Shown: positions 1 through 8,664, counted from the first letter of the stretch. The stretch: 64,000 nucleotides of DNA from JAKOQB01 sp036824465 (GCA_036824465.1 DAITAC010000002.1:1-64000), one strand, 5' to 3'. Notes: generated by a model not told the origin, from the letters alone. Made by a program: numbers and translations.

Positions 1-839
1 CAGAGGTCCTAGTGCCGGACCCCTGCTATCCGTGTAACCGGCATTTCGCCTCCGTGCTCGGCGCACACGCGCGACTGGTCCCGACTGGCGCAGCACAGCG
101 CTTTCAGCTTACCGCCGACGCGGTCGAGTTGGCGTGGTCGCAAAGGAGCGCTGGCGTGCTTCTCGCGACTCCTTCGAATCCGACCGGGACATCGATTACA
201 CGTGCGGCCCTGCTGGATGTCATTCGCGCCGTTCACGCACGCCAAGGATTCGTGGTGATCGACGAGATCTACCAGGGTCTGACCTACGACGCGCCGCCGT
301 CCACCGCGCTTGGCCTGGCCGACGACATCATCGTTATCAACAGCTTCTCAAAATACTTCAGCATGACCGGCTGGCGCCTCGGCTGGCTTGTTGTCCCGGA
401 GACGCTTTCGGCGACGATCGAGAAACTGGCACAGAACCTTTATATCTGCGCCTCAGCAATCGCACAGCGTGCTGCGCTCGCGTGCTTCACGAATGAGGCG
501 AAATCCATTTACGAAGCAAGACGGCTCGAATTCGCGCGCAGACGCGACTATCTAGTACCTGCATTGCAGAAACTGGGCTTCGACGTACCGGTCGTTCCGG
601 ACGGAGCCTTCTACGTGTACGCCGACATCCACAGACTGGCGGAAGACAGTTGGCAGTTCTGCTTTGACCTGCTTCAAAACACCGGCGTCTGCCTCGTGCC
701 AGGTCGCGACTTCGGCTACGCGGCACCGGACCGCTTCGTCCGTTTCTCCTACGCAACGGACCTGGCGCAGCTGAAAGAGGCGGTTGATCGGATCAGGAAG
801 TACCTTGGCCGAGTCGGGGGACCGATCGCTCGGGGCTAG
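1..839 (+). CDS. Class I/II pyridoxal-phosphate aminotransferase, 5' end outside the window
   Basis: The frame is open from the first base, so the amino end is missing. The first visible residues (VLVPDPCYPCNRHF) match the middle of fold-type I aminotransferases. These cytoplasmic enzymes transfer an amino group between an amino acid and a 2-oxo acid using PLP. The PLP-binding lysine lies in SFSKYFSMTGWRLGW (bases about 340-385), after the DEIYQGLTYD motif, and the late substrate-binding arginine region RFVRFSYA is present. About 275 residues are visible of an expected 380-400. The stop overlaps by 4 bp with the stop of the convergent lytic transglycosylase gene. The family is secure. The substrate cannot be read from the sequence; an aspartate- or alanine-type enzyme is possible. 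Confidence 0.9.
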   Translation, partial: EVLVPDPCYPCNRHFASVLGAHARLVPTGAAQRFQLTADAVELAWSQRSAGVLLATPSNPTGTSITRAALLDVIRAVHARQGFVVIDEIYQGLTYDAPPSTALGLADDIIVINSFSKYFSMTGWRLGWLVVPETLSATIEKLAQNLYICASAIAQRAALACFTNEAKSIYEARRLEFARRRDYLVPALQKLGFDVPVVPDGAFYVYADIHRLAEDSWQFCFDLLQNTGVCLVPGRDFGYAAPDRFVRFSYATDLAQLKEAVDRIRKYLGRVGGPIARG

Positions 840-1741
840 GTCGCGTTCTCAGTGCCCGCGTCGACGGTCGATGGTGGCGGGGTTTGAACGGGCGCAATCG
901 AACCCGATTCAATTCTTGATGACTTGTTCTCGACCTGCGGACTTTGGGCGCGTCCGGCAGCCAAGGCGCGCTCTACTCGGCCCGTCGCGGCGATCGAGAG
1001 GCGGCTATGTTCAGCCATCACACGTGCCGCATAGCCACCGTCGTCCTGAAGATTACCGGCCCCTACATAGAGCTGCAATCCGCGCTCAACGGAGCCGCCG
1101 CGGCGGACAAGGTCTTTCAGAATGATTGAGCCCACCTTCACGTTGGCGATCGGATCAAGCGCAGCGAAACCACCGCCGTGCGCCTCGAACTTGTCAGCGT
1201 GCACGCGCGTCATGACCTGCATAAGCCCTTGCGCGCCCATCGCGCTTTCAGCAAACGGATTCATGCTCGACTCAATTGCGGTCACCGCGAGGATCAGCAA
1301 CGGGTCCAGTCCGAGCGAACGGCCCGTTTCAAATGCCGAGATGACGATCAGCCTGACCGCGTCGTCTGCCACCCGATAGCGCCGTGCCAGGTACTGAGTG
1401 ACGTGTTTCTGCTGTGGTTCGAGCGATGAGGCTGATGGAATGGCCGAAAACCCCTCAAACGTGCCAAACATGCTTCGCTGGTTTTCGGAAACACGATCGG
1501 CAACATCGATCGCAGCGGCGGGGAGCGTCGTAACGATCTCAATCGCCCGCTCGATCAACCGCCCGCGCGCGTCTCCACTGGCGGCCAACGTTCCGCCGAC
1601 AAGCAGAGTTGCGCAGCCAGCGAGCACAATCGCAAGCTTGGCAGAAACGAACAGTCCGCGGATGAGATCGCGTCCGACTTCCGACCAGATTGCACCCAGA
1701 TCAGCATCTTGCCGGGGGGCATAATTCGTGGCACTGAACAT
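836..1741 (-). CDS. Membrane-anchored lytic transglycosylase (SLT domain)
   Basis: This is a protein of about 301 residues that should cleave the MurNAc-GlcNAc bond of peptidoglycan to form 1,6-anhydro ends in the periplasm. A hydrophobic segment near residues 35-55 (AKLAIVLAGCATLLVGG) looks like an uncleaved signal anchor. The SLT fold follows from about residue 125, with the catalytic glutamate in AVTAIESSMNPF (about residue 157) and the GAQGLMQVM motif after it. The tail is rich in Ser, Pro and Thr. The ATG at 1741 is chosen because a full Shine-Dalgarno (AAGGAGGT, complement of 1746-1753) lies 4 bases upstream; a longer frame to 1795 would bury that site. It is preceded by an unusually long, structured leader. 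Confidence 0.88.
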   Translation of the reverse strand: MFSATNYAPRQDADLGAIWSEVGRDLIRGLFVSAKLAIVLAGCATLLVGGTLAASGDARGRLIERAIEIVTTLPAAAIDVADRVSENQRSMFGTFEGFSAIPSASSLEPQQKHVTQYLARRYRVADDAVRLIVISAFETGRSLGLDPLLILAVTAIESSMNPFAESAMGAQGLMQVMTRVHADKFEAHGGGFAALDPIANVKVGSIILKDLVRRGGSVERGLQLYVGAGNLQDDGGYAARVMAEHSRLSIAATGRVERALAAGRAQSPQVENKSSRIESGSIAPVQTPPPSTVDAGTENAT

Positions 1742-1993
1742 GCGTACCTCCTTATGTTGAGCGGCCGCCGGCCAAGTGCGCCGACGAGTCGTCACTCACA
1801 GGTTGGAACGGTGACCGGAAAGCCCACGTGCATTTCCGGCCGCGTATCGATTGGCCGACCTGCCCAGCAAGGTGGGTCGTACAACCGTTTCGGTGGCAGA
1901 GCCACCAAGAAACTGAATGATCGGGCCCTCTTCAGCCAAGGTGTAGGGCCATCCCTTCTATCCGATCCCTACCGTGATGTTAGGCCAATTAGT
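1742..1993 (-). promoter_or_regulatory. Long structured 5' leader of the lytic transglycosylase gene
   Basis: About 250 bases separate a good predicted promoter from the start codon. The stretch contains several perfect inverted repeats: GGCCCT/AGGGCC (1924-1950), GGTGGC/GCCACC with a 3-base loop (1892-1906), CCGGAAA/TTTCCGG (1815-1839), and weaker GGCC and GTCAC/GTGAC pairs nearer the gene. No convincing coding frame is present; the only ATG frame of note on this strand encodes 13 residues (MHVGFPVTVPTCE). The arrangement suggests a cis-acting RNA element such as a riboswitch or protein-binding leader. I could not match it to a named class. The hairpins are seen directly; the regulatory role is inference. 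Confidence 0.4.
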
Positions 1994-2000
1994 GGATCAC

Positions 2001-2028
2001 ATTGTATTGAAGAAGCCTCAAGCGTCAA
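2001..2028 (-). promoter_or_regulatory. Predicted sigma-70 promoter for the lytic transglycosylase leader
   Basis: On the minus strand TTGACG (2028-2023) and TACAAT (2006-2001) are separated by 16 bases. Each matches five of six consensus positions. The start of transcription would fall near 1993, giving a leader of about 250 bases. Confidence 0.5.
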
Positions 2029-2219
2029 CCTAATTAGACCACCCGATTCATGCAGTGCACAATTCGTTGCGGCCGGATTTGGCATTGCGCGCAATAGGTG
2101 AATTTTGCTCGATTAATTAAGAAAAGGCCACCGTTAGCGTTTTTTAACTGGAGATGGCAGCCACCCCTATTAAGTATGCAAGCAACCGCTTGCTGCAGCG
2201 CGATTGTCGCCGACCATAG

Positions 2220-3746
2220 ATGAAATACTCCGATCTGCGCGGTTTCATTACCCTTCTCGAGAAGGATCGAGAGATAAAGCGCATCAGCGTCGAGATCTCG
2301 CCTCGCCTCGAAATGACCGAGGTCTGCGATCGGGTATTGCGTACACAGGGGCCTGCGCTGCTCTTCGAGCGGCCCTCCGGCGGCCAAATGCCGGTGCTCG
2401 CGAATCTGTTTGGAACGCCGCGACGCGTCGCGCTGGGAATGGGCGCGTCGAATGCGGCGGGGCTGCATGACGTGGGTGAACTCCTCGCTTCTCTCAGGGA
2501 ACCCGAGGCCCCGAAAGGCATTCTCGACGCGGTCGGAAAGGTGGCTGCGCTGAAGTCCGTGTTATGGGACATGACGCCAAAGGAGGTTCGTGGCGCCCCA
2601 TGTCAGGAGCTAGTGCTGGCAGATAAGGATGTCGATCTAGGCCGACTGCCGATCCAGACCTGCTGGCCAGGAGATATCGCGCCGTTGATCACGTGGGGTC
2701 TTGTGGTTACACGCGGACCGCACAAGAGGCGGCAAAACCTTGGGATCTATCGCCAGCAGGTCATCGCGCCAAACAAGGTCATCATGCGCTGGCTACCCCA
2801 TCGCGGCGGCGCGCTGGATTTTCGTGATCACTGGCTGGCGACCCCTGGAAGGCCATTTCCAATCGCTGTGGCGCTAGGCGCCGACCCGGCAACCACGCTC
2901 GGCGCTGTCACCCCGGTGCCAGACACCCTGTCGGAATACCAGTTTGCAGGCTTGCTGCGCGGTGGACGTACGGAGGTTACCCGCTGCATCGGCAGCGACC
3001 TGCAGGTTCCGGCTTCCTCGGAAATCGTCCTGGAGGGACACATCCGACCGGAAACGACCCGCGCAGCCATGTCGCAGGAGAAGACAGCGCCTCCTCGACC
3101 GAACGTTGGCTACGAGATCGCGCTCGAGGGTCCGTTTGGAGATCACACCGGTTACTACAACGAACGCGAGTGGTTTCCGGTGTTCACCATCGATCGCATC
3201 ACCATGCGGCGCAACCCGATCTATCACTCGACTTACACCGGGAAGCCACCGGATGAGCCCGCGATCCTTGGCGTCGCACTTAATGAAGTATTTGTTCCGA
3301 TTCTGCGTCGCACATTTCCCGAGATCGTCGACTTCTATCTTCCGCCTGAAGGATGTAGCTATCGGATGGCGGTGGTGTCGATGCGAAAACAATACCCGGG
3401 GCACGCAAAGCGCGTGATGTTCGGTGTCTGGAGCTTTCTCCGTCAGTTCATGTACACAAAGTTCATTATCGTGGTGGATGAGGACGTGAATGCGCGCGAC
3501 TGGAAGGAGGTCGTGTGGGCAGTCACCACACGCGTCGATCCCACGCGCGACACGGTCATGGTCGACAACACGCCGATCGATTACCTTGACTTCGCATCAC
3601 CTGTTTCCGGACTCGGTAGCAAGATGGGAATCGACGCGACCAACAAGATGCCCGGCGAAACACAACGCGAGTGGGGCCGGCCGATCACGATGGATGCCGC
3701 TGTCAAAGCGCGCGTGGATGATGTGTGGAAGGAGCTCGGGCTGTAG
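2220..3746 (+). CDS. ubiD: UbiD-family decarboxylase (4-hydroxy-3-polyprenylbenzoate decarboxylase type)
   Basis: The 508-residue product is close to the length of E. coli UbiD (497). UbiD enzymes use prenylated flavin mononucleotide, made by UbiX, to remove CO2 from 4-hydroxy-3-polyprenylbenzoate in ubiquinone synthesis. The hallmark EGPFGDHTGYYN lies near residue 302 and holds acidic active-site residues; the amino end (KYSDLRGFITLLEK) is typical. The ATG at 2220 fits the family start. A perfect 6-bp palindrome (GCAAGC-AACC-GCTTGC, 2178-2193) lies just upstream in an A/T-rich stretch. The gene stands alone with a KTSC gene 9 bases downstream. A UbiD paralogue acting on another aromatic acid cannot be excluded, because ubiX is not in view. 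Confidence 0.85.
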   Translation: MKYSDLRGFITLLEKDREIKRISVEISPRLEMTEVCDRVLRTQGPALLFERPSGGQMPVLANLFGTPRRVALGMGASNAAGLHDVGELLASLREPEAPKGILDAVGKVAALKSVLWDMTPKEVRGAPCQELVLADKDVDLGRLPIQTCWPGDIAPLITWGLVVTRGPHKRRQNLGIYRQQVIAPNKVIMRWLPHRGGALDFRDHWLATPGRPFPIAVALGADPATTLGAVTPVPDTLSEYQFAGLLRGGRTEVTRCIGSDLQVPASSEIVLEGHIRPETTRAAMSQEKTAPPRPNVGYEIALEGPFGDHTGYYNEREWFPVFTIDRITMRRNPIYHSTYTGKPPDEPAILGVALNEVFVPILRRTFPEIVDFYLPPEGCSYRMAVVSMRKQYPGHAKRVMFGVWSFLRQFMYTKFIIVVDEDVNARDWKEVVWAVTTRVDPTRDTVMVDNTPIDYLDFASPVSGLGSKMGIDATNKMPGETQREWGRPITMDAAVKARVDDVWKELGL

Positions 3747-3755
3747 GAGAAACAA

Positions 3756-3974
3756 ATGGCGATCGAACGCAAACCGATAAGACGGGGAGGCATCAAATCG
3801 GCAGGCTACGACCGGGCCAACCGCGTGCTGGAAATCGAATTCGACAACGGATCAATCATTCAGCACATCGCCGTAGGTGAGGCAATCGCCCGCCGCTTCT
3901 TGTCGAGCAGTGCGCCCGCGAGCGACTACAAAGACAATATCCAGGAAGAGTTCACGATTCGTCGCGTTCGTTGA
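3756..3974 (+). CDS. KTSC domain-containing small protein
   Basis: The 72-residue product carries a KTSC domain across almost its whole length: IKSAGYDRANRVLEIEFDNGSI at residues 11-32, then a variable stretch and the closing NIQEEF motif. KTSC domains are small beta-rich modules of unknown activity that often occur alone or attached to RNA- or tRNA-related enzymes. The ATG at 3756 follows GGAGAAAC at good distance. It sits 9 bases after ubiD and is probably cotranscribed with it. No specific function can be given. Confidence 0.75.
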   Translation: MAIERKPIRRGGIKSAGYDRANRVLEIEFDNGSIIQHIAVGEAIARRFLSSSAPASDYKDNIQEEFTIRRVR

Positions 3975-3994
3975 AGAGACACGTTCGGGCCTTG

Positions 3995-4681
3995 ATGGGT
4001 CTTGCGGAGAACAGGCGAACGTGCGCGTCTGGGCGCCGGGTCGCGTCCCTTGCGATCGTCTTCCTGGCGATCGCATGCCGGCCCAGCACGTGCGCCGCTG
4101 AGATTCAGTCGCTGGGACTTTGCCCGGCGGAGCAAAGTCGCCTCGACGGGTTCATGCGAACCATCTGCGAAGGCGAAGGCGCCCTGACATCGGGGCGGCA
4201 CGTCGAAGCCATCGCAAAGTTTCGACAGGCTGCTCAGCAACAACGAGTGCAGGCAACCAATGAGATTGCCTGGGCTGGCCTCGCGGCAGCCTACTGCAAG
4301 GGACGAGACGTGAAACGAGGCCGGGAATGGGCAGCCCGTTTCGAAGAGGCGCGCCGTATTTGGCTTGGTGAACTGGACTGCAGTGCCAGCACGGCGACGG
4401 ATGCGCCCGGCCCGCAGCCGTTCGTGCGAGATCACATGTGTATCGAGCCCCTGGCCGGTGATTACAGTTTCGTCAAGAACAATCCGCAGGCATCAGTGTC
4501 GAGCGAAATCACGGCACGCTTCGCCGACATAGCGAAATCGATAGAGAAGCAGTGTTCGATTGCCGCTTCCAACGCGTCCGCAGATCCGCTCACCAAGAAG
4601 TCGCCAGCGAAGAAATCCGCAAAAAAGAAACCGCGCAAGCGGATCAACGGAAAAGCAGCGTCGCCAGCCCGAGGAAGATGA
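3995..4681 (+). CDS. Unknown secreted protein with a lysine-rich carboxyl tail
   Basis: I do not recognise a family. The roughly 228-residue product begins with a plausible signal peptide (RRVASLAIVFLAIACRPSTCAAE), either type I cleaved after CAA or, less likely, a lipoprotein. The mature part contains seven or eight cysteines and a short helical repeat-like segment (residues about 50-110) of the kind seen in tetratricopeptide proteins. The last 35 residues are packed with lysine, proline and alanine. An in-frame TTG at 3971 overlapping the KTSC stop would add eight residues; the ATG at 3995 puts the signal peptide nearer the amino end. The gene overlaps the convergent mgtE by 38 bp, and the overlap encodes most of the basic tail. 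Confidence 0.55.
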   Translation: MGLAENRRTCASGRRVASLAIVFLAIACRPSTCAAEIQSLGLCPAEQSRLDGFMRTICEGEGALTSGRHVEAIAKFRQAAQQQRVQATNEIAWAGLAAAYCKGRDVKRGREWAARFEEARRIWLGELDCSASTATDAPGPQPFVRDHMCIEPLAGDYSFVKNNPQASVSSEITARFADIAKSIEKQCSIAASNASADPLTKKSPAKKSAKKKPRKRINGKAASPARGR

Positions 4682-6146
4682 AAACACCCATGCTGTCGGT
4701 CGTGAATGTCAACAGGACGGATGAACCGAGTGCGGGATCACGCCCCAGTCGTTGCAACGTCAAAGGCAGGAACATACCTACCATCGCGCCGACCGTCATG
4801 TTCAAGGTCATTGCGATAAGCATCGTGGTGCCGATGAGCAATCCTTGTGGCGAATCGGCATAGATCCACCATGCGACCGAGCCGGCGATCCCCCCCCACA
4901 CGAGGCCATTCAATCCGGCGATTCCAAGTTCCTTGAAGATGAGTCGCTTTGCATTGGCGCCAGTGACCTGCCCAAGCGCAATCGAGCGGATCATCAATGT
5001 CATGGTCTGATTGCCGGAATTTCCGGCGATGCCCATCACGATGGTCATCAGCGTGGCCAGTGCGACAACCTTTTCGATCGTCATTTCGAACGCGCCGATC
5101 ACGCGCGACGCAAAGAAGGCAGTACAAAGATTGACCGCCAGCCACAGCCACCGATTCTTGGCAGACTGCCAGACGCTCGCGAACAGGTCTTCCTCTTCTC
5201 GCAGACCGGCGGCCGCAAGGACTTCCTGCTCGCTTTCCTCGCGGATCACATCGACTACCTCATCGACGGTCAAGCGGCCGACCAGTCGCCCATTGGCATC
5301 GACCACGGGCGCGGATACCAAGTCATAGCGCTCGAACGCCTGGGCTGCCTCGCCCGCATCATCCATCGGCGCCAGCGTCAGAACGTCGGTCTTCATCACC
5401 GCCACCACGTCTGTCTCGGGCTCGTTGATCAGCAGGCGGTCGAGCGGCAGCGCGCCGCGCAGCATTCCCTCGCGATCGACCACGAACACCTGATCGGTGT
5501 GATCCGGCAGTTCGTCATAGCGACGCAGGTAGCGAAGCACAACCTCCAGCGTGACGTCATCGCGGATCGACAGCAACTCAAAGTCCATCCGCGCGCCGAC
5601 CGAATCCTCCGGATAGCTCATCGCCGCGTGCAGCTGCGCACGCTCCTTGGTCGACAGCGTTTGCGAGACCTTGTCGACGACTTCGATCGGCAGGTGCGGC
5701 GCCAGGTCGGCGAGCTCATCCGCTTCGAGCTTCTGCGCAGCAGCGACGAGCTCGGACGGATCCATTGCCGCGATCAGCGATTCACGTACCGCGTCCGAGA
5801 CCTCAAGCAGAACTTCACCGTCGATCTCGGCCTTCACGCTGTCCCAGACCGGTATCCGTTCCTCCGGCGGCAGCGCCTCGAGCACGTACGCAACGTCGGC
5901 CGGATGAAGTCGATCGACAATCGATTTCAGCTCAGTCAGGTGTTGCCGATGAACCAGCTGCTCTATGAGCGGTCTCTTGTCTTCGACCGGCGTCTGCTCT
6001 CGATGGACCAGCGATTCGACCCGCCGCTGCTTCTCAAGCAGTGCCTGCACACGCGCGAGCGCGCGCTGCGCCTCTTCTGGATCGCGCGCGGGTGTCGCAG
6101 CGCCGACGGGCGGCGCTGGTATACGGGTGTGTTCGAACTCGCTCAT
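4644..6146 (-). CDS. mgtE: Magnesium transporter MgtE
   Basis: The 500-residue protein has the standard MgtE order: a helical amino domain (about residues 35-150, with the VLEALPPEERIPVWD segment), a pair of CBS domains that sense Mg2+ (about 155-275), a connecting plug helix, and five membrane segments (about 300-500). The membrane part contains the MGIAGNSGNQTMTLMIRS region, which carries the conserved pore residues. It should be a homodimeric Mg2+ channel of the inner membrane that closes at high internal Mg2+. The ATG at 6146 (MSEFEHTR) is preferred to an in-frame TTG at 6176. It is the last gene of the minus-strand run, 33 bases after mtgA. Confidence 0.93.
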   Translation of the reverse strand: MSEFEHTRIPAPPVGAATPARDPEEAQRALARVQALLEKQRRVESLVHREQTPVEDKRPLIEQLVHRQHLTELKSIVDRLHPADVAYVLEALPPEERIPVWDSVKAEIDGEVLLEVSDAVRESLIAAMDPSELVAAAQKLEADELADLAPHLPIEVVDKVSQTLSTKERAQLHAAMSYPEDSVGARMDFELLSIRDDVTLEVVLRYLRRYDELPDHTDQVFVVDREGMLRGALPLDRLLINEPETDVVAVMKTDVLTLAPMDDAGEAAQAFERYDLVSAPVVDANGRLVGRLTVDEVVDVIREESEQEVLAAAGLREEEDLFASVWQSAKNRWLWLAVNLCTAFFASRVIGAFEMTIEKVVALATLMTIVMGIAGNSGNQTMTLMIRSIALGQVTGANAKRLIFKELGIAGLNGLVWGGIAGSVAWWIYADSPQGLLIGTTMLIAMTLNMTVGAMVGMFLPLTLQRLGRDPALGSSVLLTFTTDSMGVFIFLGLATLLFR

Positions 6147-6179
6147 GGCCGGCACGATTCTAGGCGCGCCCGCCAATCG

Positions 6180-6884
6180 TTATGGAATCTGCGCGTCGTT
6201 GATGTAGCGCAGGATCGCCTCCGCGCGCCGCGCGAGATAGGAGGAACCGCGATTGCGGTCGTAGAACTTCGGCCGCGGCAGCATCGCCGCCAAACGTGCC
6301 GCCTGCTCGCCCCCCAGTTGCGCCGCCGATGTACCGAAGTAATAGCGCGCGGCGGCTTCCGCCCCGAACACGCCTTCGCCCCACTCAGCGACGTTCAGAT
6401 ACACCTCCAGGATCCGGCGCTTGTCCCATGCAAACTCGATCATGTAGGTGAGAACGAGCTCCTGCGCCTTGCGCAAATAGCTGCGCTCGGGAGACAGGAA
6501 GAGATTCTTCGCCAGTTGCTGTGTGATCGTTGAACCGCCACGCGCAGGTCGGCCGCGCTTGCGATTCGTCTCATAGGCCTTCTGGATCGCGTCCCAGTCC
6601 ACACCTTCGTGTTCGTTGAAACGTGCGTCTTCGGCCGTGATCACGGCGCGCTTCAGCTGATTGGAGATGCGGTCGTAGGCCATCCACTGGTATCTCAATG
6701 TGGCCTGCGGTCGTGCCTGCTTCAGGCGCGCCAATTCGCGCTGCATGAACGCCGTTTCGCTCGGGTTGTGCCAACGCCAGAGCGCAATCCATCCGAAGTA
6801 CCAGAGCTGGATCGCCACCGCGATCAGCAGCGCAACGGACAACGCCCACCCGATAATGCGAGCGATGCGGCGCACCGCGCTCAT
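6180..6884 (-). CDS. mtgA: Monofunctional peptidoglycan glycosyltransferase
   Basis: The 234-residue protein has the family length. A membrane anchor (IGWALSVALLIAVAIQLWYFG) at residues 11-31 is followed by a GT51 domain. The EDARFNEHEGVDW motif holds the catalytic glutamate (about residue 83), and GGSTITQQLAKNLFLS follows at about 116-131. The enzyme polymerises lipid II into glycan strands at the outer face of the inner membrane without a transpeptidase domain. It lies after aroE, the usual betaproteobacterial order. Confidence 0.95.
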   Translation of the reverse strand: MSAVRRIARIIGWALSVALLIAVAIQLWYFGWIALWRWHNPSETAFMQRELARLKQARPQATLRYQWMAYDRISNQLKRAVITAEDARFNEHEGVDWDAIQKAYETNRKRGRPARGGSTITQQLAKNLFLSPERSYLRKAQELVLTYMIEFAWDKRRILEVYLNVAEWGEGVFGAEAAARYYFGTSAAQLGGEQAARLAAMLPRPKFYDRNRGSSYLARRAEAILRYINDAQIP

Positions 6885-6934
6885 CGAGCCATCCTCAGTG
6901 AGTGCACTCCGATTAGATCGTCGCGGACAAGCTC

Positions 6935-7786
6935 TCAGCGCGCGGCCGCCGCTGCCATCGCCTGCTCGGCGTCGAGCATCCGCCGCAATTCCTTGTACAC
7001 CGGCGCAGTGTGGGGATGCACGCCACGCCAGAGCGCGAATGATTCGGCGGCCTGCTCGATCAGCATGCCCAGGCCGTCGCTGACTTTTTGCGCGCCGCCC
7101 TGCTGCGCCAGGCGCATGAACGGCGTCGGACCGTTTGCGTACACGAGGTCGTAGGCGAGCGTGCAGTCATCGAATGCCTCGGGATCGATCTTTGGCGCGT
7201 CGTGATTGAGGCTGCTCGCCGTGCCGTTGATGATCAGATCAAAGTGCTCGGCCGGAACCTCGTCGTAATGGATCGCTTCGACCCCGAACTCGTCGGCCAG
7301 TTCTTCCGCGCGTCCGTGTGTGCGATTGGCCACCGCGATCCACTTGGGCCGCTCTTCAAGGAGCGATCCGATCAGGCCGCGCACACCGCCGCCGGCACCC
7401 AGAATCAGCACACTTGCATCCTTGATATGGAGCTTCAGCCGTTGCTGGATATCGCGCACGAACCCGATACCGTCGGTGTTGTCGCCAATGATCGTCTCGC
7501 CGTCGAATTTCAGCGTATTGACAGCCCCGGCAAGACGCGCGCGCGCTGTAAGTTCATCGGCGAGCTTGGTCGCATCCAGCTTGAACGGAATCGTCACGTT
7601 CAGCCCGAGATATCCGCTGTCGCGCAGCCCAAGTGCGAATTCCTCGAAGCCGTTTAACGGCGCCTCGAGCTTCTCATAGCTGATTGACTGCCGGGTCTCC
7701 TTCGCAAACATGCGATGAATTTCCGGCGACCGGCTGTGCGCGATCGGATTGCCGACGACAGCGTAGAGGTCGATCCTGTTGCTCAT
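6935..7786 (-). CDS. aroE: Shikimate dehydrogenase (NADP+)
   Basis: The 283-residue protein reduces 3-dehydroshikimate to shikimate in the aromatic amino acid pathway. The amino-end shikimate-binding motif AHSRSPEIHRMF, the catalytic lysine in NVTIPFK (about residue 66), the NTDGIGF loop (about 103) and the GAGGGVRG nucleotide-binding loop are all present. Its ATG overlaps the stop of the tonB-like gene by 4 bp (ATGA), which suggests translational coupling. Confidence 0.95.
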   Translation of the reverse strand: MSNRIDLYAVVGNPIAHSRSPEIHRMFAKETRQSISYEKLEAPLNGFEEFALGLRDSGYLGLNVTIPFKLDATKLADELTARARLAGAVNTLKFDGETIIGDNTDGIGFVRDIQQRLKLHIKDASVLILGAGGGVRGLIGSLLEERPKWIAVANRTHGRAEELADEFGVEAIHYDEVPAEHFDLIINGTASSLNHDAPKIDPEAFDDCTLAYDLVYANGPTPFMRLAQQGGAQKVSDGLGMLIEQAAESFALWRGVHPHTAPVYKELRRMLDAEQAMAAAAAR

Positions 7787-8664
7787 GGCTTCACGTTAGC
7801 AGACCCGCCGCCGCTGTGGGTGGCAAACTGATCGTTGGTGAAGATCCACGTCCGGGTGATTTCCAGAATGTCGGTGTCGCGCGCAATCTCGGGCGGAAAT
7901 GGTGGATAGGGTGCCGACAACCGAACGATGCGTCGGGCGGCGCGATCGAGTACCTGCGACCCCGAGCCTTTCTCGACGATCGCATCCACCAATGAGCCGT
8001 CCTTGCGAATGACGACCGTCATGCGTAACGCGCCGTAGAAGCGGCCACGCGCATCATCGGGATAATGCTCATTGCCAACCTTCTCCACCCAGGTTCGCCA
8101 GTCCTCGACATAGCGCGCATATCGATACTCCGATGTGCTCGGCATGAAATGGTGCCGACGCGGACGCTTCTGATAGTCGGAAATCTGCTTGGCGATCTCC
8201 GCCTGCATGCGCGCCAGCCGTTCGCGCATTTCTTCCTGAGTGCCGGAGTCCGGCTCCGCGGCCTGGAATTCCTTGCGCGGGGTCACGGCCAGCATGTCGC
8301 CCTCCCCCGGGATCGTCAACCTACGCTGCTGCTCCTCCTCAATCGGCCGCGCGATCCTGCGCGCCGCCTCGAGCGCGTCACCGTCGCGGTGATCGAACAG
8401 ATTCGGCAGCGGTGAACTGCGGCGTCCCGTGTCGTTGGAGCCGCCACCGTCGAGGTTCGCCTGTGCCAGCACTTCCGCCTTCGCTGGCCGTGTTTCGCTG
8501 CGGGCGTTGACGAGAATGATTTCCAACGCCGGATCACTCGAGCGCACGCGCAGAAACTCAGGGTCGACAAAACGCACCGCGAGGACCACGACGTGCACGC
8601 CGCAGGAGACCGCGAGCGCTGCCATCAGCGCTCGGTTGGCGATCGTCTGCGCAAGCGTTTGCAT
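7783..8664 (-). CDS. TonB-like energy transducer
   Basis: The roughly 293-residue protein has a membrane anchor (ALMAALAVSCGVHVVVLAVRF, residues about 12-32). A variable linker follows, less proline-rich than in classical TonB, and then a carboxyl-terminal TonB domain (about 205-285; YGALRMTVVIRKDGSLVDA and RTWIF). TonB proteins carry proton-motive energy to outer membrane receptors. The position between the RNB nuclease and aroE is conserved in Burkholderiales. No exbB/exbD lies nearby, so the partners must be elsewhere, and a role apart from receptor energising is possible. The ATG at 8664 is chosen so the anchor sits near the start; a TTG at 8718 is the alternative. Confidence 0.8.
   Translation of the reverse strand: MQTLAQTIANRALMAALAVSCGVHVVVLAVRFVDPEFLRVRSSDPALEIILVNARSETRPAKAEVLAQANLDGGGSNDTGRRSSPLPNLFDHRDGDALEAARRIARPIEEEQQRRLTIPGEGDMLAVTPRKEFQAAEPDSGTQEEMRERLARMQAEIAKQISDYQKRPRRHHFMPSTSEYRYARYVEDWRTWVEKVGNEHYPDDARGRFYGALRMTVVIRKDGSLVDAIVEKGSGSQVLDRAARRIVRLSAPYPPFPPEIARDTDILEITRTWIFTNDQFATHSGGGSANVKP

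Noticed and set aside
1924..1960. Possible sigma-54 promoter (TGGCCC...TTGG) upstream of the lytic transglycosylase gene
   Set aside because: Spacing is one base too long and the GC of the -12 element is missing; the sigma-70-type pair at 2001-2028 is better.
1801..1960. Cyclic di-GMP (GEMM) riboswitch in the lytic transglycosylase leader
   Set aside because: A GCxAAGCC-like run is visible on the plus strand, but the required second helix and receptor motif are not found on either strand.
2034..2572. Minus-strand frames opposite the ubiD start
   Set aside because: They overlap the clear ubiD amino end and show no family motif.
4752..6533. Plus-strand open frame of about 593 codons antisense to mgtE and mtgA
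   Set aside because: Both minus-strand genes have clear family motifs; the antisense product shows none.
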